A stretch of 64,000 bases of DNA from Pseudomonas sp. TH15 (GCF_016651105.1 NZ_JAEKEL010000001.1:3524001-3588000); one strand, 5' to 3'. Shown: positions 18,370 through 27,318, numbered from the stretch's first letter. Made by a program: numbers and translations. The notes: generated by a model from the sequence alone, not told the origin.

Positions 18370-18984
18370 ATGCAACCGGTCATGAATCCGAAATACCCAG
18401 GGCTGTCGGTGCGCGTTGCCGACGATGGTTTTGCGGCCTACATCTGGGGCAGCGACTTCAGTTTTGAAGTCGCCGCCTACGGTGCCGCCGAAATCGGTAA
18501 ACCGGTGGCGCAGTGGCCGGTAACGCCGATCACCCCTTATCGAAAGTGCTACGGAATTGATCCCGAGGAGTTCAGCAGTTTCCGCGATGCCGCCGACAGT
18601 GCGATTTTCATGGCTTATCTGGATGACGAGCCGGTGGGCCACCTGGTGGTCAGCACCAACTGGAACGGCTTTGCCCACATCGACGAACTGGCGGTGCATG
18701 CGCCAGCCCGTCGTCACGGCGTGGCCAAGTCGCTGCTGGATGTGGCGCAGTTCTGGAGTCGCAAGAAGAAACTGCCGGGCATCATGCTCGAAACCCAAAA
18801 CAACAACCTGGGCGCCTGCCGGCTCTATGAGCGCTGTGGTTTTGTGATTGGCGGGATCGATCATCTGCGCTATCGCGGCATCGACCCGAACACCGCCGAA
18901 GTGGCGTTGTTCTGGTATCGGCTGTTCGATAATCCGCTGGAAAATCCGATCAGTTCGCCAGCATCGCCACGGCTTGTTCCGTGA
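18370..18984 (+). CDS. GNAT acetyltransferase, streptothricin acetyltransferase (SatA)-like
   Basis: A 204-residue N-acetyltransferase. The acetyl-CoA loop is RRHGVAKSLL near residue 120, followed by IMLETQNNNLGACRLYERCG and a C-terminal EVALFWYRLF. The ETQ-NN-ACxxY and FWY blocks are those I associate with SatA/YyaR-type enzymes that acetylate the beta-lysine of streptothricin. The gene starts 14 bases after the lysine decarboxylase gene, so the pair probably forms one transcript. A lysine-related amine is therefore a plausible substrate, but this is inference. GAGGAC precedes the ATG at 18370; an alternative ATG lies at 18382. Its last 35 bases overlap the convergent LysR gene. Confidence 0.85.
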   Translation: MQPVMNPKYPGLSVRVADDGFAAYIWGSDFSFEVAAYGAAEIGKPVAQWPVTPITPYRKCYGIDPEEFSSFRDAADSAIFMAYLDDEPVGHLVVSTNWNGFAHIDELAVHAPARRHGVAKSLLDVAQFWSRKKKLPGIMLETQNNNLGACRLYERCGFVIGGIDHLRYRGIDPNTAEVALFWYRLFDNPLENPISSPASPRLVP

Positions 18985-19843
18985 TGATCGCCAGCAAGGC
19001 CTGAACGGCGGGCGAGGGCTCGGCGTTTTTCAAGGTCAGGGCGTAGAGGCTGATCGGCACGGCCGGCGCCAGCGGGCAAACATCCAGCCCGGACGATTTG
19101 GCCCCGAGGGCGGTGAAGGGGTCGACGATGGCCAGGCCTTCGCCGGCTTCGACCATGCTGCGCATCATCTGATGGGTCTGGACTCGCGTTTGGATCATCA
19201 GCGCCGGGCGTAGTGCTTGCAGCTTGATTTCCAGCGCCGGGCTCAACGGATCATGGCCGTCGAGACCCACCATCGCCTGGCCGGCCAGGTCTTGCACCGA
19301 CACATACTTCTGCTTGGGTTGCAGCCAGCCATGAGGCGCCAGCAGCTGAAGTTTGCCCTGGGCAATCACTTGGCAATCGATGTCGGCGTGATCGGGGTCA
19401 TGCAGGCTCAGGCCCAAATCGCTTTCGCGCAACAGCAGGCTGCGGACAATCTCGCGGGTGGGTTGGTTGAGGAGGGTGCAGGGTGCATCGGGAAAGCGTC
19501 GGCGCAGGGCCGCGATGCTGTGAGGCAATAACTGTTGAGTCAGCGGCGGGGTGCCGATGATGCGCAGCGGTGGCGCCAAATATTGCTTGAGGCTGTTGGC
19601 CAGGCGTTGCACCGGTTCGAGAGCTTCATAGACATGAGCGATCTCGACCTGCAACTCCCGCGCCTCGCGCGTGGCCTGCAAGCGACCGCGCACGCTGGAG
19701 AACAGCATGAAGCCCAACTGACCCTCGGCGTCACGCAAAATCCCTTCGACCTCGGTCACGGGCAACTGCAGCCATTCGGCGGCGGTGCCCAGGTGACCGG
19801 TCTGCAAGAGCGCCTGGATCACTTCGATATGACGTAAACGCAT
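18950..19843 (-). CDS. LysR-family transcriptional regulator
   Basis: A 297-residue protein with an N-terminal winged helix-turn-helix (MRLRHIEVIQALLQTGHLGTAAEWLQLPVTEVEGILRDAE in outline) and a periplasmic-binding-like effector domain from about residue 90 (PLRIIGTPPLTQQLLP). The HTH is somewhat unusual in lacking the typical SxxAAxxL spacing: GHLGTAAEWLQLPV takes its place. The gene is convergent with the SatA-like acetyltransferase and overlaps its end by 35 bases, so the two transcripts are antisense to each other at their ends. Its targets and effector cannot be told from the sequence. Confidence 0.9.
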   Translation of the reverse strand: MRLRHIEVIQALLQTGHLGTAAEWLQLPVTEVEGILRDAEGQLGFMLFSSVRGRLQATREARELQVEIAHVYEALEPVQRLANSLKQYLAPPLRIIGTPPLTQQLLPHSIAALRRRFPDAPCTLLNQPTREIVRSLLLRESDLGLSLHDPDHADIDCQVIAQGKLQLLAPHGWLQPKQKYVSVQDLAGQAMVGLDGHDPLSPALEIKLQALRPALMIQTRVQTHQMMRSMVEAGEGLAIVDPFTALGAKSSGLDVCPLAPAVPISLYALTLKNAEPSPAVQALLAIITEQAVAMLAN

Positions 19844-19931
19844 GCATGAAGTCCATGTTCAGCAGGTGAGGGAGTCAGTGTCTGAATCCTAACTCAAGTG
19901 CGCGCATATGACTTCTGCTCATAACACAGGG

Positions 19932-20192
19932 TTATGAGGCAACGGTGGTTTCCGGCAGGCTGCCGACATAAGTGTCCGGTTCGCGAGTGAGGGTGATATC
20001 CGACTGGATCAACTGGAACCGGTTGTCATCGAGCTTCTTCATGCGATCGCCGATGGCCAGTTTGTAGGTGGTGACAGGCTCCGTGCCTTCGACACCGTCT
20101 GCCGACGGGGTGGATTCCTGGAACTCATGCACGGAATAAACGCGGCCTTCCGCGTCTCTTGCATGGAACTGACCGACGAGTACTGCTGCCAT
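19932..20192 (-). CDS. Small conserved protein of unknown function
   Basis: An 86-residue soluble protein (MAAVLVGQFHARDAEGRVYSV...) that I do not recognise by function. It is rich in beta-strand-like segments (GRVYSVHEFQE, TYKLAIGDRMKKLDDNRFQLI) and has no signal, membrane segment or cysteine. The coding pattern, a good start codon and a divergent neighbour with its own promoter space (20193-20367) support it as a real gene. Its sequence reads like a one-domain small beta protein that reports a response, but no role can be given. Confidence 0.65.
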   Translation of the reverse strand: MAAVLVGQFHARDAEGRVYSVHEFQESTPSADGVEGTEPVTTYKLAIGDRMKKLDDNRFQLIQSDITLTREPDTYVGSLPETTVAS

Positions 20193-20367
20193 CTGCTTAG
20201 AACCTCTGGAGATAAATCACTCAATTTGCGGCTCAGTAGACCGTGGTTGGGCGAGGTAAGTTTTCCTACAGGAAAAAAATAGTCAGGGGCGGCGATTTTC
20301 GCTCGCCCGCTGAATGAATCGTCATCTATAACTACAGGCTCTTTCCATCGATAGTCGAGAACCTTCC

Positions 20368-20925
20368 ATGAGCAACGTCTACACGATCGCCGTCATAGTC
20401 GGCAGCTTGAGAAAAGAATCGATCAATCGCAAGGTCGCGCTGGCCCTGGCTGATCTGGCGCCTGCCAATCTGAAACTGAACATCGTCGAAATTGGCGACT
20501 TGCCACTCTACAACGAAGACATCGATGGTGCTTCACCGCCGGCAGCCTACAGCACTTTCCGACAACAAGTGAGCTCATCCGACGCAGTGCTGTTTGTGAC
20601 CCCTGAATACAACCGTTCGGTGCCGGCACCGATGAAGAACGCGATTGACGTGGGTTCGCGTCCATATGGCAAAAGTGCCTGGAATGGCAAGCCGGGTGCA
20701 GTGATCAGCGCTTCGCCGGGCGCCATTGGCGGTTTTGGCGCCAATCATCATCTGCGTCAGTCGATGGTGTTTCTCAATGTGCCGTGTATGCAGCAGCCAG
20801 AAGCCTACCTCAGTGGTGCCGGGACAGCATTTGATGAATCAGGCAAGTTGAGCGATACGGTGAAACCTTTCCTGCAAAGCTTTATCAATGCTTACGGACA
20901 GTTCGTCGAGCAACACAAAAAATAA
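20368..20925 (+). CDS. NAD(P)H-dependent FMN reductase, ChrR/azoreductase-like
   Basis: A 185-residue flavodoxin-fold oxidoreductase. The FMN phosphate loop is GSLRKESINRKVA (residues 12-24), and the flavin-ring contact region is TPEYNRSVPAPMKNAIDVGSR. It closely resembles the soluble ChrR type, which reduces quinones and chromate by two electrons and protects from oxidative stress. The next gene on the same strand is arsB, 184 bases on, separated by a palindromic repeat. ArsH, the flavoprotein of ars operons, belongs to the same superfamily but is longer (about 230), so I do not call this ArsH. Confidence 0.85.
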   Translation: MSNVYTIAVIVGSLRKESINRKVALALADLAPANLKLNIVEIGDLPLYNEDIDGASPPAAYSTFRQQVSSSDAVLFVTPEYNRSVPAPMKNAIDVGSRPYGKSAWNGKPGAVISASPGAIGGFGANHHLRQSMVFLNVPCMQQPEAYLSGAGTAFDESGKLSDTVKPFLQSFINAYGQFVEQHKK

Positions 20926-20943
20926 ATTGGGCTGATACACCTT

Positions 20944-21061
20944 GTGGCTAGGGGATTTATCCCTGTTGGGTTGCGTAGCAGTCGTCAACCTGTGATGTCG
21001 GTATGGTTATTGATCGCAGGGGGTCGCTTCGCAACCCGACGGGGATAAATCCCCTCGCCAC
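20944..21061. repeat. Palindromic repeat (GTGGCNAGGGGATTTATCCC family)
   Basis: Left arm GTGGCTAGGGGATTTATCCC...GGGTTGCG, right arm CGCAACCCGACGGGGATAAATCCCCTCGCCAC. The centre of about 54 bases is unrelated. This is a third family of intergenic palindrome in the window, placed between the flavoreductase and arsB. Confidence 0.8.
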
Positions 21062-21109
21062 GGGTAAGATGCGTTTCCTGAAGAACTCTATTGAACAAGG
21101 CTGTTGCGG

Positions 21110-22393
21110 ATGCTGGCTGCGACACTGATTTTCCTGCTGACCATCACCCTGGTGATCTGGCAACCCAAGGGCCTGGGCGTTGGTTGGAGCGCGGTGTTTG
21201 GCGCGATTCTGGCGCTGCTCTTCGGGGTGGTGCACCTGAGTGACATCCCGCTGGTCTGGCAGATCATCTGGAACGCCACCGGTACCTTCGTTGCGCTGAT
21301 CATCATCAGTTTGCTGCTGGACGAGGCGGGGTTCTTTGCCTGGGCGGCGTTGCACGTGGCGCGCTGGGGCAAGGGCAATGGGCGCAAACTCTTCGCGTTC
21401 ATGGTGTTGCTCGGGGCGCTGGTGTCGGCGTTGTTTGCCAATGACGGTGCGGCGTTGATCCTCACGCCAATCGTGATTTCCATGCTGCTGGCATTGCGGT
21501 TTTCGCCCGCTGCGACCCTGGCCTTCGTAATGGGTGCCGGTTTCATCGCCGACACCGCGAGCTTGCCGTTGGTGGTGTCGAACCTGGTGAACATCGTTTC
21601 TGCCGACTTCTTTCATATCAGCTTCAACCGTTATGCGGCGGTGATGATCCCGGTCAACTTCGTCAGCGTCGCCGCCACGCTGGGTATGTTGATGTGGTTC
21701 TTTCGCAAGGACATTCCCAAGGCTTACGACCCAGAGCAACTGGACGACCCGGCCACGGCGATCCACGACAAAGCCACGTTTTATGCCGGTTGGGTGGTGT
21801 TGGTGATTTTGCTGGTTGGCTGCTTCGCCCTGGAGCCGCTGGGCATTCCGATCAGCGCGATTTCCGCCGTCTGCGCTGCGTTGCTGCTGGGCATTGCTGC
21901 TCGCGGCCACAAGATTTCCACGCGCAAGGTGATGAAAGAAGCGCCGTGGCAGATCGTGATTTTCTCCCTGGGCATGTACTTGGTGGTCTATGGCCTGCGT
22001 AATGCCGGGCTCACCGACTACCTGGCCGGTTGGCTGAACGGCTTTGCCGGTTACGGTGTCTGGGGCGCGGCCATGGGCACTGGCGTGCTGACGGCGTTGT
22101 TGTCATCGATCATGAACAACTTGCCAACGGTGCTGATCGGCCTGCTCTCGATTGATGCCAGTCAGGCCACGGGCGTGGTCAAGGAAGCGATGATCTACGC
22201 CAACGTCATCGGCAGCGACCTGGGGCCGAAAATCACCCCGATTGGCAGTTTGGCGACTTTGTTGTGGTTGCATGTGCTGGAGCGCAAGAACATCACGATC
22301 GGGTGGGGTTATTACTTCAAGGTCGGGATTGTGCTGACGGTGCCGGTGTTGTTGGTGACGTTGGCGGCGTTGGCTGTGCGGTTATCCATTTAA
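21110..22393 (+). CDS. arsB: Arsenite efflux pump ArsB
   Basis: A 427-residue integral membrane protein with about twelve hydrophobic segments, closely matching the E. coli ArsB pattern: LVIWQPKGLG at the start, LLLDEAGFFAWAALH, ALFANDGAALILTPIVI, GFIADTASLPLVVSNLVNI, SSIMNNLPTVL and GSDLGPKITPIGSLATLLW. It expels arsenite or antimonite in exchange for protons. The ATG at 21110 is preferred to the TTG at 21104. It stands alone: no arsR, arsC or arsH is next to it, which is unusual, and I see no ArsR-type operator in the short upstream gap. It may rely on regulators elsewhere or be expressed at a constant level. Confidence 0.95.
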   Translation: MLAATLIFLLTITLVIWQPKGLGVGWSAVFGAILALLFGVVHLSDIPLVWQIIWNATGTFVALIIISLLLDEAGFFAWAALHVARWGKGNGRKLFAFMVLLGALVSALFANDGAALILTPIVISMLLALRFSPAATLAFVMGAGFIADTASLPLVVSNLVNIVSADFFHISFNRYAAVMIPVNFVSVAATLGMLMWFFRKDIPKAYDPEQLDDPATAIHDKATFYAGWVVLVILLVGCFALEPLGIPISAISAVCAALLLGIAARGHKISTRKVMKEAPWQIVIFSLGMYLVVYGLRNAGLTDYLAGWLNGFAGYGVWGAAMGTGVLTALLSSIMNNLPTVLIGLLSIDASQATGVVKEAMIYANVIGSDLGPKITPIGSLATLLWLHVLERKNITIGWGYYFKVGIVLTVPVLLVTLAALAVRLSI

Positions 22394-22407
22394 AACGCGT
22401 CGGCCCA

Positions 22408-22483
22408 TTCGCGAGCAAGCCCGCTCCCACAGGGGATTTGCGGCGTACACAAATCCAATGTGGGAGCGGGCTTGCTCGCGAAG
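22408..22483. repeat. REP-type inverted pair after arsB
   Basis: Arms TTCGCGAGCAAGCCCGCTCC... and its complement, loop of about 25 bases. It lies between the convergent arsB and DUF1853 genes, where it may serve as a two-way transcription end; no separate terminator is seen. Confidence 0.85.
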
Positions 22484-22508
22484 AGGCCAGTCCAGGCACT
22501 ACAAATCC

Positions 22509-23459
22509 TCAACCACTACCCGGCACATTCGGCCAAAGATCCGCCACCAGAAACAACCGCTCGGCTTCTTCCCAATCCCCACTGGCATTCTCGGCCAGCC
22601 GCACCATCAGCTGCGCCGGGGCCAGCGGCTCCAGCTCACTGATCCACGTATCCAACTGCTCAGTGGTCCAGGTCTGTTCCGCCGGATAGTGCGCCGGTGC
22701 CAGCCAGGCATGGCGGGGCAGGGGTTGCCAACGACCTGGCGGGCGCTGCACGACAAAGTCCGCCCAATCCTTCTGATGCAGCCAGCTACCGCGCAAATGC
22801 TGCGGATGCGCGCCACTCGGCGACTCGGACTGCCCCGGCCACGGGTACAGCAGATAGCCGCCTAGCCACAAATGCGCACTGAACTGCTGAATATCCAGCG
22901 CCGCCAGCACTTCGCGGCTTTCTGGCCGGGCAGATATCGGTAATTGATGCTGGCTCAAGTGCGCCAGTTTACGGTCCAGGCGATCATGACAACCGGGGCC
23001 GAGCCACTGGGCGGTGTCGTGTCCATCGCCATTCTGTGGGCCGAGGTAGAGTTTGATCGCCAGCTCCAGGTGATGCACGCCGTCACGATCACGCAGCAGC
23101 ATGTCCAGTTCGCCCAAGGTGTGACCCTCGCGGCGAATCGGCAAATTGGCGGCGATCAGCTCGATGCCCGGCGCATGGCGCACGGCGTATTGCCACAGGC
23201 GTTCGTAATACAGGCCCAGACGCCGGGTCCGGGCCTGCGCCAGCCAGTGCAGCAAGTCATAACTGTCACGATCCAGTTGCCGCAGCCAGTGCTCCAGGCG
23301 TTCCGGCGCCTGCACCCAGTCGCTGCCGGCCAGTGGATGGCGCTGCGGCCACGGCACTTCATCGAGCATCGGCGGCGCGAGGATGACCCAAGCCAGGTCG
23401 CGCACTTCAGGGTGGCGCAACTGGTGGGGTAGCTGGAGCAAGTCCGGGAATAAGATCAT
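22509..23459 (-). CDS. DUF1853 family protein
   Basis: A 316-residue soluble protein of a conserved but uncharacterised family. Recognisable stretches are RHPEVRDLAWVILAPPML near the N-terminus, LGLYYERLWQYAVRH, and GELDMLLRDRDGVHHLELAIKLYLG. The E-(9-11)-E-K pattern of that last stretch looks like the core of a PD-(D/E)XK nuclease fold (GELD...HLELAIK). This resemblance is my own reading. The ATG at 23459 was chosen because the longer open frame to 23720 runs through the nadK promoter and coding start on the other strand. Confidence 0.8.
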   Translation of the reverse strand: MILFPDLLQLPHQLRHPEVRDLAWVILAPPMLDEVPWPQRHPLAGSDWVQAPERLEHWLRQLDRDSYDLLHWLAQARTRRLGLYYERLWQYAVRHAPGIELIAANLPIRREGHTLGELDMLLRDRDGVHHLELAIKLYLGPQNGDGHDTAQWLGPGCHDRLDRKLAHLSQHQLPISARPESREVLAALDIQQFSAHLWLGGYLLYPWPGQSESPSGAHPQHLRGSWLHQKDWADFVVQRPPGRWQPLPRHAWLAPAHYPAEQTWTTEQLDTWISELEPLAPAQLMVRLAENASGDWEEAERLFLVADLWPNVPGSG

Positions 23460-23564
23460 TCTGCGAGCATAGCCTCTTAAGTCATGGCTGAAAGGGTTTT
23501 GTCTACGCCGTGCTTTCGCCCATAATCGTCGCTTTAGCCCGTCGCAGAAACTCGCAGGAGCCCC

Positions 23565-24455
23565 ATGGAGCAATTTCGTAATATCGGCATCATCGGTCGC
23601 CTGGGCAGTTCGCAGGTGCTGGATACCGTCCGCCGACTGAAACGGTTTCTGCTCGATCGTCACCTGCACGTGATCCTCGAAGACACCATCGCCGAAGTCC
23701 TGCCGGGCCATGGCCTGCAAACCTCGTCGCGCAAGATGCTCGGCGAAGTCTGTGACATGGTGATTGTGGTCGGCGGTGACGGCAGCCTGCTAGGCGCCGC
23801 TCGTGCGCTGGCCCGGCACAATATTCCGGTGCTGGGGATCAACCGCGGCAGCCTGGGTTTCCTGACCGATATTCGCCCCGATGAGCTGGAAGTCAAAGTC
23901 GCCGAAGTGCTCGACGGCCACTATCTGGTGGAAAACCGCTTCCTGCTGCAAGCCGAAGTCCGTCGCCATGCCGAGGCCATTGGCCAGGGCGATGCGCTGA
24001 ATGACGTGGTGCTGCATCCCGGCAAATCGACGCGAATGATCGAGTTCGAGCTGTACATCGACGGCCAGTTCGTCTGCAGCCAGAAGGCCGACGGCCTGAT
24101 CGTCGCCACACCGACTGGTTCGACTGCTTATGCGCTGTCGGCAGGCGGGCCGATCATGCATCCCAAGCTCGACGCTATTGTGATTGTGCCGATGTACCCC
24201 CATACCTTGTCAGGCAGGCCAATTGTGGTCGATGGCAACAGTGAGCTGAAAATCGTCGTGTCCAAGGATATGCAGATCTACCCGCAAGTCTCCTGTGATG
24301 GGCAGAACCACTTCACCTGCGCGCCGGGCGACACCATCACCATCAGCAAAAAGGCCCAGAAGTTGCGGCTGATTCACCCCCTCGACCACAACTACTACGA
24401 AGTGTGCCGGACCAAGCTCGGTTGGGGCAGTCGATTGGGTGGTGGAGGCGACTGA
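23565..24455 (+). CDS. nadK: NAD kinase
   Basis: A 296-residue enzyme that phosphorylates NAD to NADP. The signature GGDGSLLGAAR is near residue 67, with the NAD-binding NDVVLHPGKSTRMIEF (family NE/ND motif) near residue 146 and the glycine-rich GSTAYALSAGGPI near residue 180. AGGAG precedes the ATG at normal distance. Its stop overlaps the start of the metallophosphoesterase gene (TGATG), so the two are co-transcribed. Divergent from the DUF1853 gene with about 105 bases between. Confidence 0.97.
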   Translation: MEQFRNIGIIGRLGSSQVLDTVRRLKRFLLDRHLHVILEDTIAEVLPGHGLQTSSRKMLGEVCDMVIVVGGDGSLLGAARALARHNIPVLGINRGSLGFLTDIRPDELEVKVAEVLDGHYLVENRFLLQAEVRRHAEAIGQGDALNDVVLHPGKSTRMIEFELYIDGQFVCSQKADGLIVATPTGSTAYALSAGGPIMHPKLDAIVIVPMYPHTLSGRPIVVDGNSELKIVVSKDMQIYPQVSCDGQNHFTCAPGDTITISKKAQKLRLIHPLDHNYYEVCRTKLGWGSRLGGGGD

Positions 24456-25426
24456 TGCTCGATCCCGCGCGAGGCTACGACCTGATCGGTGACGTGCACG
24501 GTTGCGCTCTGACCCTTGAGCACTTGCTCGACCGGCTCGGTTATCACAAACAAGGTGGCGTCTGGCGGCATCCGTCGCGTATGGCGGTGTTCGTCGGTGA
24601 CATCATCGACCGTGGCCCGCGGATTCGCGAAGCGCTGCACATCGTCCACGGCATGGTCGAGGCCGGCCAGGCGCTGTGCATCATGGGCAACCATGAGTTC
24701 AACGCGCTGGGCTGGAGCACTCCGGCACCGCCCGGCAGCGGCAAGCATTTCGTGCGTGAGCACACCCCGCGCCACGCCCGGCTGCTGGGGGAAACCCTGA
24801 CGCAATTTGAAGATCATCCCGGCGACTGGCATGACTTCCAGCAATGGTTCTACGAGTTGCCCTTGTTCGTCGATGCCGGACGTTTCCGCGTCGTGCATGC
24901 CTGCTGGGACGCCGGCCTGATCGAGCCGTTGCGCGCGCTGTTTCCCAATGGTTGCGTCGATGAGCATTTTCTCCAGGCCTCGGCCGTGCCGGGCAGTTTC
25001 GCCTGCACCGTATTCGATCGCCTGCTGCGCGGCACCGATATGCGCCTGCCCGATGGCCAGACCATGACCAGTGGCGATGGCCTGACGCGTTCGTTCTTCC
25101 GCACCAAGTTCTGGGAAGACGACCCGCAAACCTATGGAGACATTGTGTTCCAACCCGACGCCTTGCCTGAACCGGTGGCCCGTACGCCACTGTCGTCCAG
25201 CGAAAAAAACACTTTGCTGCGTTACGGCATCGATGAGCCTCTGTTGTTCGTCGGCCACTACTGGCGCAGCGGCAAACCGGCGCCGATCCGGCCGAACCTC
25301 GCTTGTCTGGATTACAGCGCGGTGCTTTACGGCAAGCTCGTGGCCTATCGCCTGGACCAGGAAACCCATCTCGACCCGCATAAATTTGTCTGGGTCGATG
25401 TCGAACGGCCGGAGGTGCTGCAATGA
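24455..25426 (+). CDS. Calcineurin-like metallophosphoesterase
   Basis: A 323-residue phosphoesterase of the PP2A/ApaH-like group. The metal motifs are all present: GDVHG near residue 10, GDIIDRGP near residue 50, GNHEFNALGW near residue 85 and a C-terminal FVGHYWRSG. It starts inside the stop codon of nadK. Likely substrates are phosphoproteins, dinucleoside polyphosphates or another phosphoester; the sequence does not decide. Coupling to NAD kinase suggests nucleotide metabolism but is only context. A gap of 57 bases leads to the AAA ATPase gene. Confidence 0.9.
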   Translation: MLDPARGYDLIGDVHGCALTLEHLLDRLGYHKQGGVWRHPSRMAVFVGDIIDRGPRIREALHIVHGMVEAGQALCIMGNHEFNALGWSTPAPPGSGKHFVREHTPRHARLLGETLTQFEDHPGDWHDFQQWFYELPLFVDAGRFRVVHACWDAGLIEPLRALFPNGCVDEHFLQASAVPGSFACTVFDRLLRGTDMRLPDGQTMTSGDGLTRSFFRTKFWEDDPQTYGDIVFQPDALPEPVARTPLSSSEKNTLLRYGIDEPLLFVGHYWRSGKPAPIRPNLACLDYSAVLYGKLVAYRLDQETHLDPHKFVWVDVERPEVLQ

Positions 25427-25483
25427 TCGCGGCCTGCTCGTTCTGCTATTTCAATTCGCAACTGGCTGTCACAAGGATTCACC

Positions 25484-26833
25484 ATGGATGACACGACGCT
25501 GGATCAACTGGAGGCTGCGCTGCTGGCCTCGCCGGGAAACGTCGCGTTGCTGACGCTGGTGCTCAAGGCCTGCCTTGAACGCGGTGACAACGCGCGCGGC
25601 CTCAAACTGGTCCCCGCCGACCTGCACCAGCTGCCGGACGCCGAGGCTCTGAAGCCGATCGCCGCGCAGTTGTACCTTGCCGCCGGGCAGGCTGAAAAAG
25701 CCTTGAGCCTGGCGAGCGGTGAGGGCGCCAATCTGCAACTGTTGCGCGCACGGGCACTGGCCGATCTTGATCGCCTCAAGGAAGCGCTGGTCGAATACCG
25801 CGCCGCCATCAGTGCCAACCCTGCACTGGAAGACATGGCGCTGTGGCGTCGCTTGAACGTGTCGGTGGTGGATTTTTCCGCCGGTGAAGGGCGGCCGAAG
25901 TTGCGCGTGATCTCCAACGATGACACCGACCAGACCGAAGTGCGCCGGCTGCTGGTACCCGACAGTGAGACGGTGACCTTCAATGACATCGGCGGTCTGG
26001 ATGATCTGAAGAAGACCATCCATAAAAAGATCATCCTGCCGTATCAGAAACCCGGGCTGTTCGAGCGCTTCCGCAAGCGTGTTGGCGGCGGCGTGCTGCT
26101 CTACGGGCCGCCGGGTTGCGGCAAGACCTTGCTGGCGCGGGCAACCGCCGGCGAGTGCAAGGCGAAGTTCTTCAACGTGGCGATTTCCGACGTGCTGGAC
26201 ATGTACATCGGCGAGTCCGAGCGCAAGCTGCATGCCCTGTTCGAGCAGGCGCGGGCGCAGGCACCGGCGGTGATGTTCTTCGATGAAGTCGAGGCGTTGG
26301 GCGGTAAACGCTCCAATACCCGTGAGTCGACATCGTCGAAACTGGTCAGCCAGTTCCTCTCGGAAATGGACGGCTTCACCCATGACAACCATGGCGTGCT
26401 GATCCTTGCCGCGACCAACGTGCCGTGGTCGGTGGATTCGGCGTTCCGTCGCCCCGGCCGCTTCGATCGCGTGCTGTTCGTGCCGCCACCGGATCGTGCG
26501 GCCCGCGAAAACATGCTGCAACTGATGGTCAAGGGCCGACCGGTGGCGGCGGATATCGATTTCGCCTTCCTCGCCAAACACACCTCGGGATTCTCCGGCG
26601 CCGACCTCAGCGAACTGGTGGAAACTGCCGCCGATGAAGCCATCGAGGAGTCGATCAGCGAAGGTGCCGAGCAGCCGATCTGCGATCGCCACTTCAAGCA
26701 GGCGTTGAAAGAAGTCCGCGCGACGACGCTGGAATGGCTAACCACCGCGCGTAACTACGCGCGCTATGCCAATGAAGGCAATCAGTACGATGAGGTGCTG
26801 GCCTTCCTCGACAAACATGGCAAGGGACGCTGA
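25484..26833 (+). CDS. AAA+ ATPase with N-terminal TPR-like region (Cdc48/FtsH-like core)
   Basis: A 449-residue protein. Residues 1-140 form helical repeats that look like degenerate TPRs (NLQLLRARALADLDRLKEALVEYRAAI). Residues about 165-420 form a classical AAA domain: Walker A GPPGCGKT near 208, Walker B VMFFDEVEAL near 265, and a second region of homology with an arginine finger in ATNVPWSVDSAFRRPGRFDR. A pore-loop-like YIGESE with an aromatic residue is present, as in protein-threading AAA machines. No protease domain follows. The stop overlaps the start of the next gene (TGATG), and that gene is coupled the same way to the third. The three look like one functional unit. AAGGA precedes the ATG. 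Substrates are unknown. Confidence 0.88.
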   Translation: MDDTTLDQLEAALLASPGNVALLTLVLKACLERGDNARGLKLVPADLHQLPDAEALKPIAAQLYLAAGQAEKALSLASGEGANLQLLRARALADLDRLKEALVEYRAAISANPALEDMALWRRLNVSVVDFSAGEGRPKLRVISNDDTDQTEVRRLLVPDSETVTFNDIGGLDDLKKTIHKKIILPYQKPGLFERFRKRVGGGVLLYGPPGCGKTLLARATAGECKAKFFNVAISDVLDMYIGESERKLHALFEQARAQAPAVMFFDEVEALGGKRSNTRESTSSKLVSQFLSEMDGFTHDNHGVLILAATNVPWSVDSAFRRPGRFDRVLFVPPPDRAARENMLQLMVKGRPVAADIDFAFLAKHTSGFSGADLSELVETAADEAIEESISEGAEQPICDRHFKQALKEVRATTLEWLTTARNYARYANEGNQYDEVLAFLDKHGKGR

Positions 26834-27318
26834 TGGGAACCCAGAATATTTACCGCATTGAAGATGAACCGCGCCCGGGCGGATTGGCACGGTTTGCCGT
26901 GTCGCCGTTCTGGCCATTGCTGGCGCTGATGATGGGCGGGCTATGGTTGGGTTTGCCGTGGTTCGTGCTCAACTCGATTGCCGTGGGCAGCCCAACGCGC
27001 AAGCGTGAGTGGATCTGGGTCGGCGTCGGTGCCGTGGGCAGCGTAATCCTCGGGCTGGCCTTGATCAGCTTGTTGAACAACGGCTACCTGAGCACTCAGG
27101 CGCAGATTCAGTACGCCTTGCTGGTGCTGGTGGTGTGGAAGCTGAGCATCGGTTACGTGCTGTACACCCTGCAGAACTCGACCATCGAGCTGTACCAATA
27201 TTATGGCGGCGTGCTCAATCGCTTCGCGCCGCTGGTCGCGCTCGCAGGCGCCTTCTTGCTCAAAGGGATCGTGGTCACTCTGGTGCCGGCGACCCTTTGG
27301 TATCTGGTGGTGAGCTGA
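26833..27318 (+). CDS. Four-helix membrane protein of the AAA/TPR operon
   Basis: A 161-residue protein of unknown function with about four hydrophobic segments (around residues 27-52, 58-80, 92-115 and 133-160) and a short N-terminal cytoplasmic tail. It matches no family I can name. It overlaps the AAA ATPase gene by one base at its start and the TPR gene by one base at its end. It is the likely membrane anchor or partner of the ATPase. Confidence 0.8.
   Translation: MGTQNIYRIEDEPRPGGLARFAVSPFWPLLALMMGGLWLGLPWFVLNSIAVGSPTRKREWIWVGVGAVGSVILGLALISLLNNGYLSTQAQIQYALLVLVVWKLSIGYVLYTLQNSTIELYQYYGGVLNRFAPLVALAGAFLLKGIVVTLVPATLWYLVVS

Noticed and set aside
20957..21910. A 317-codon minus-strand frame opposite arsB
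   Set aside because: Low-complexity, Q/H/R-rich translation with no recognisable domain, fully inside a clear membrane transporter gene.
25423..25491. A 22-codon frame starting in the metallophosphoesterase stop and ending inside the AAA gene
   Set aside because: No ribosome site or composition supports it as a leader peptide; it is explained by chance.
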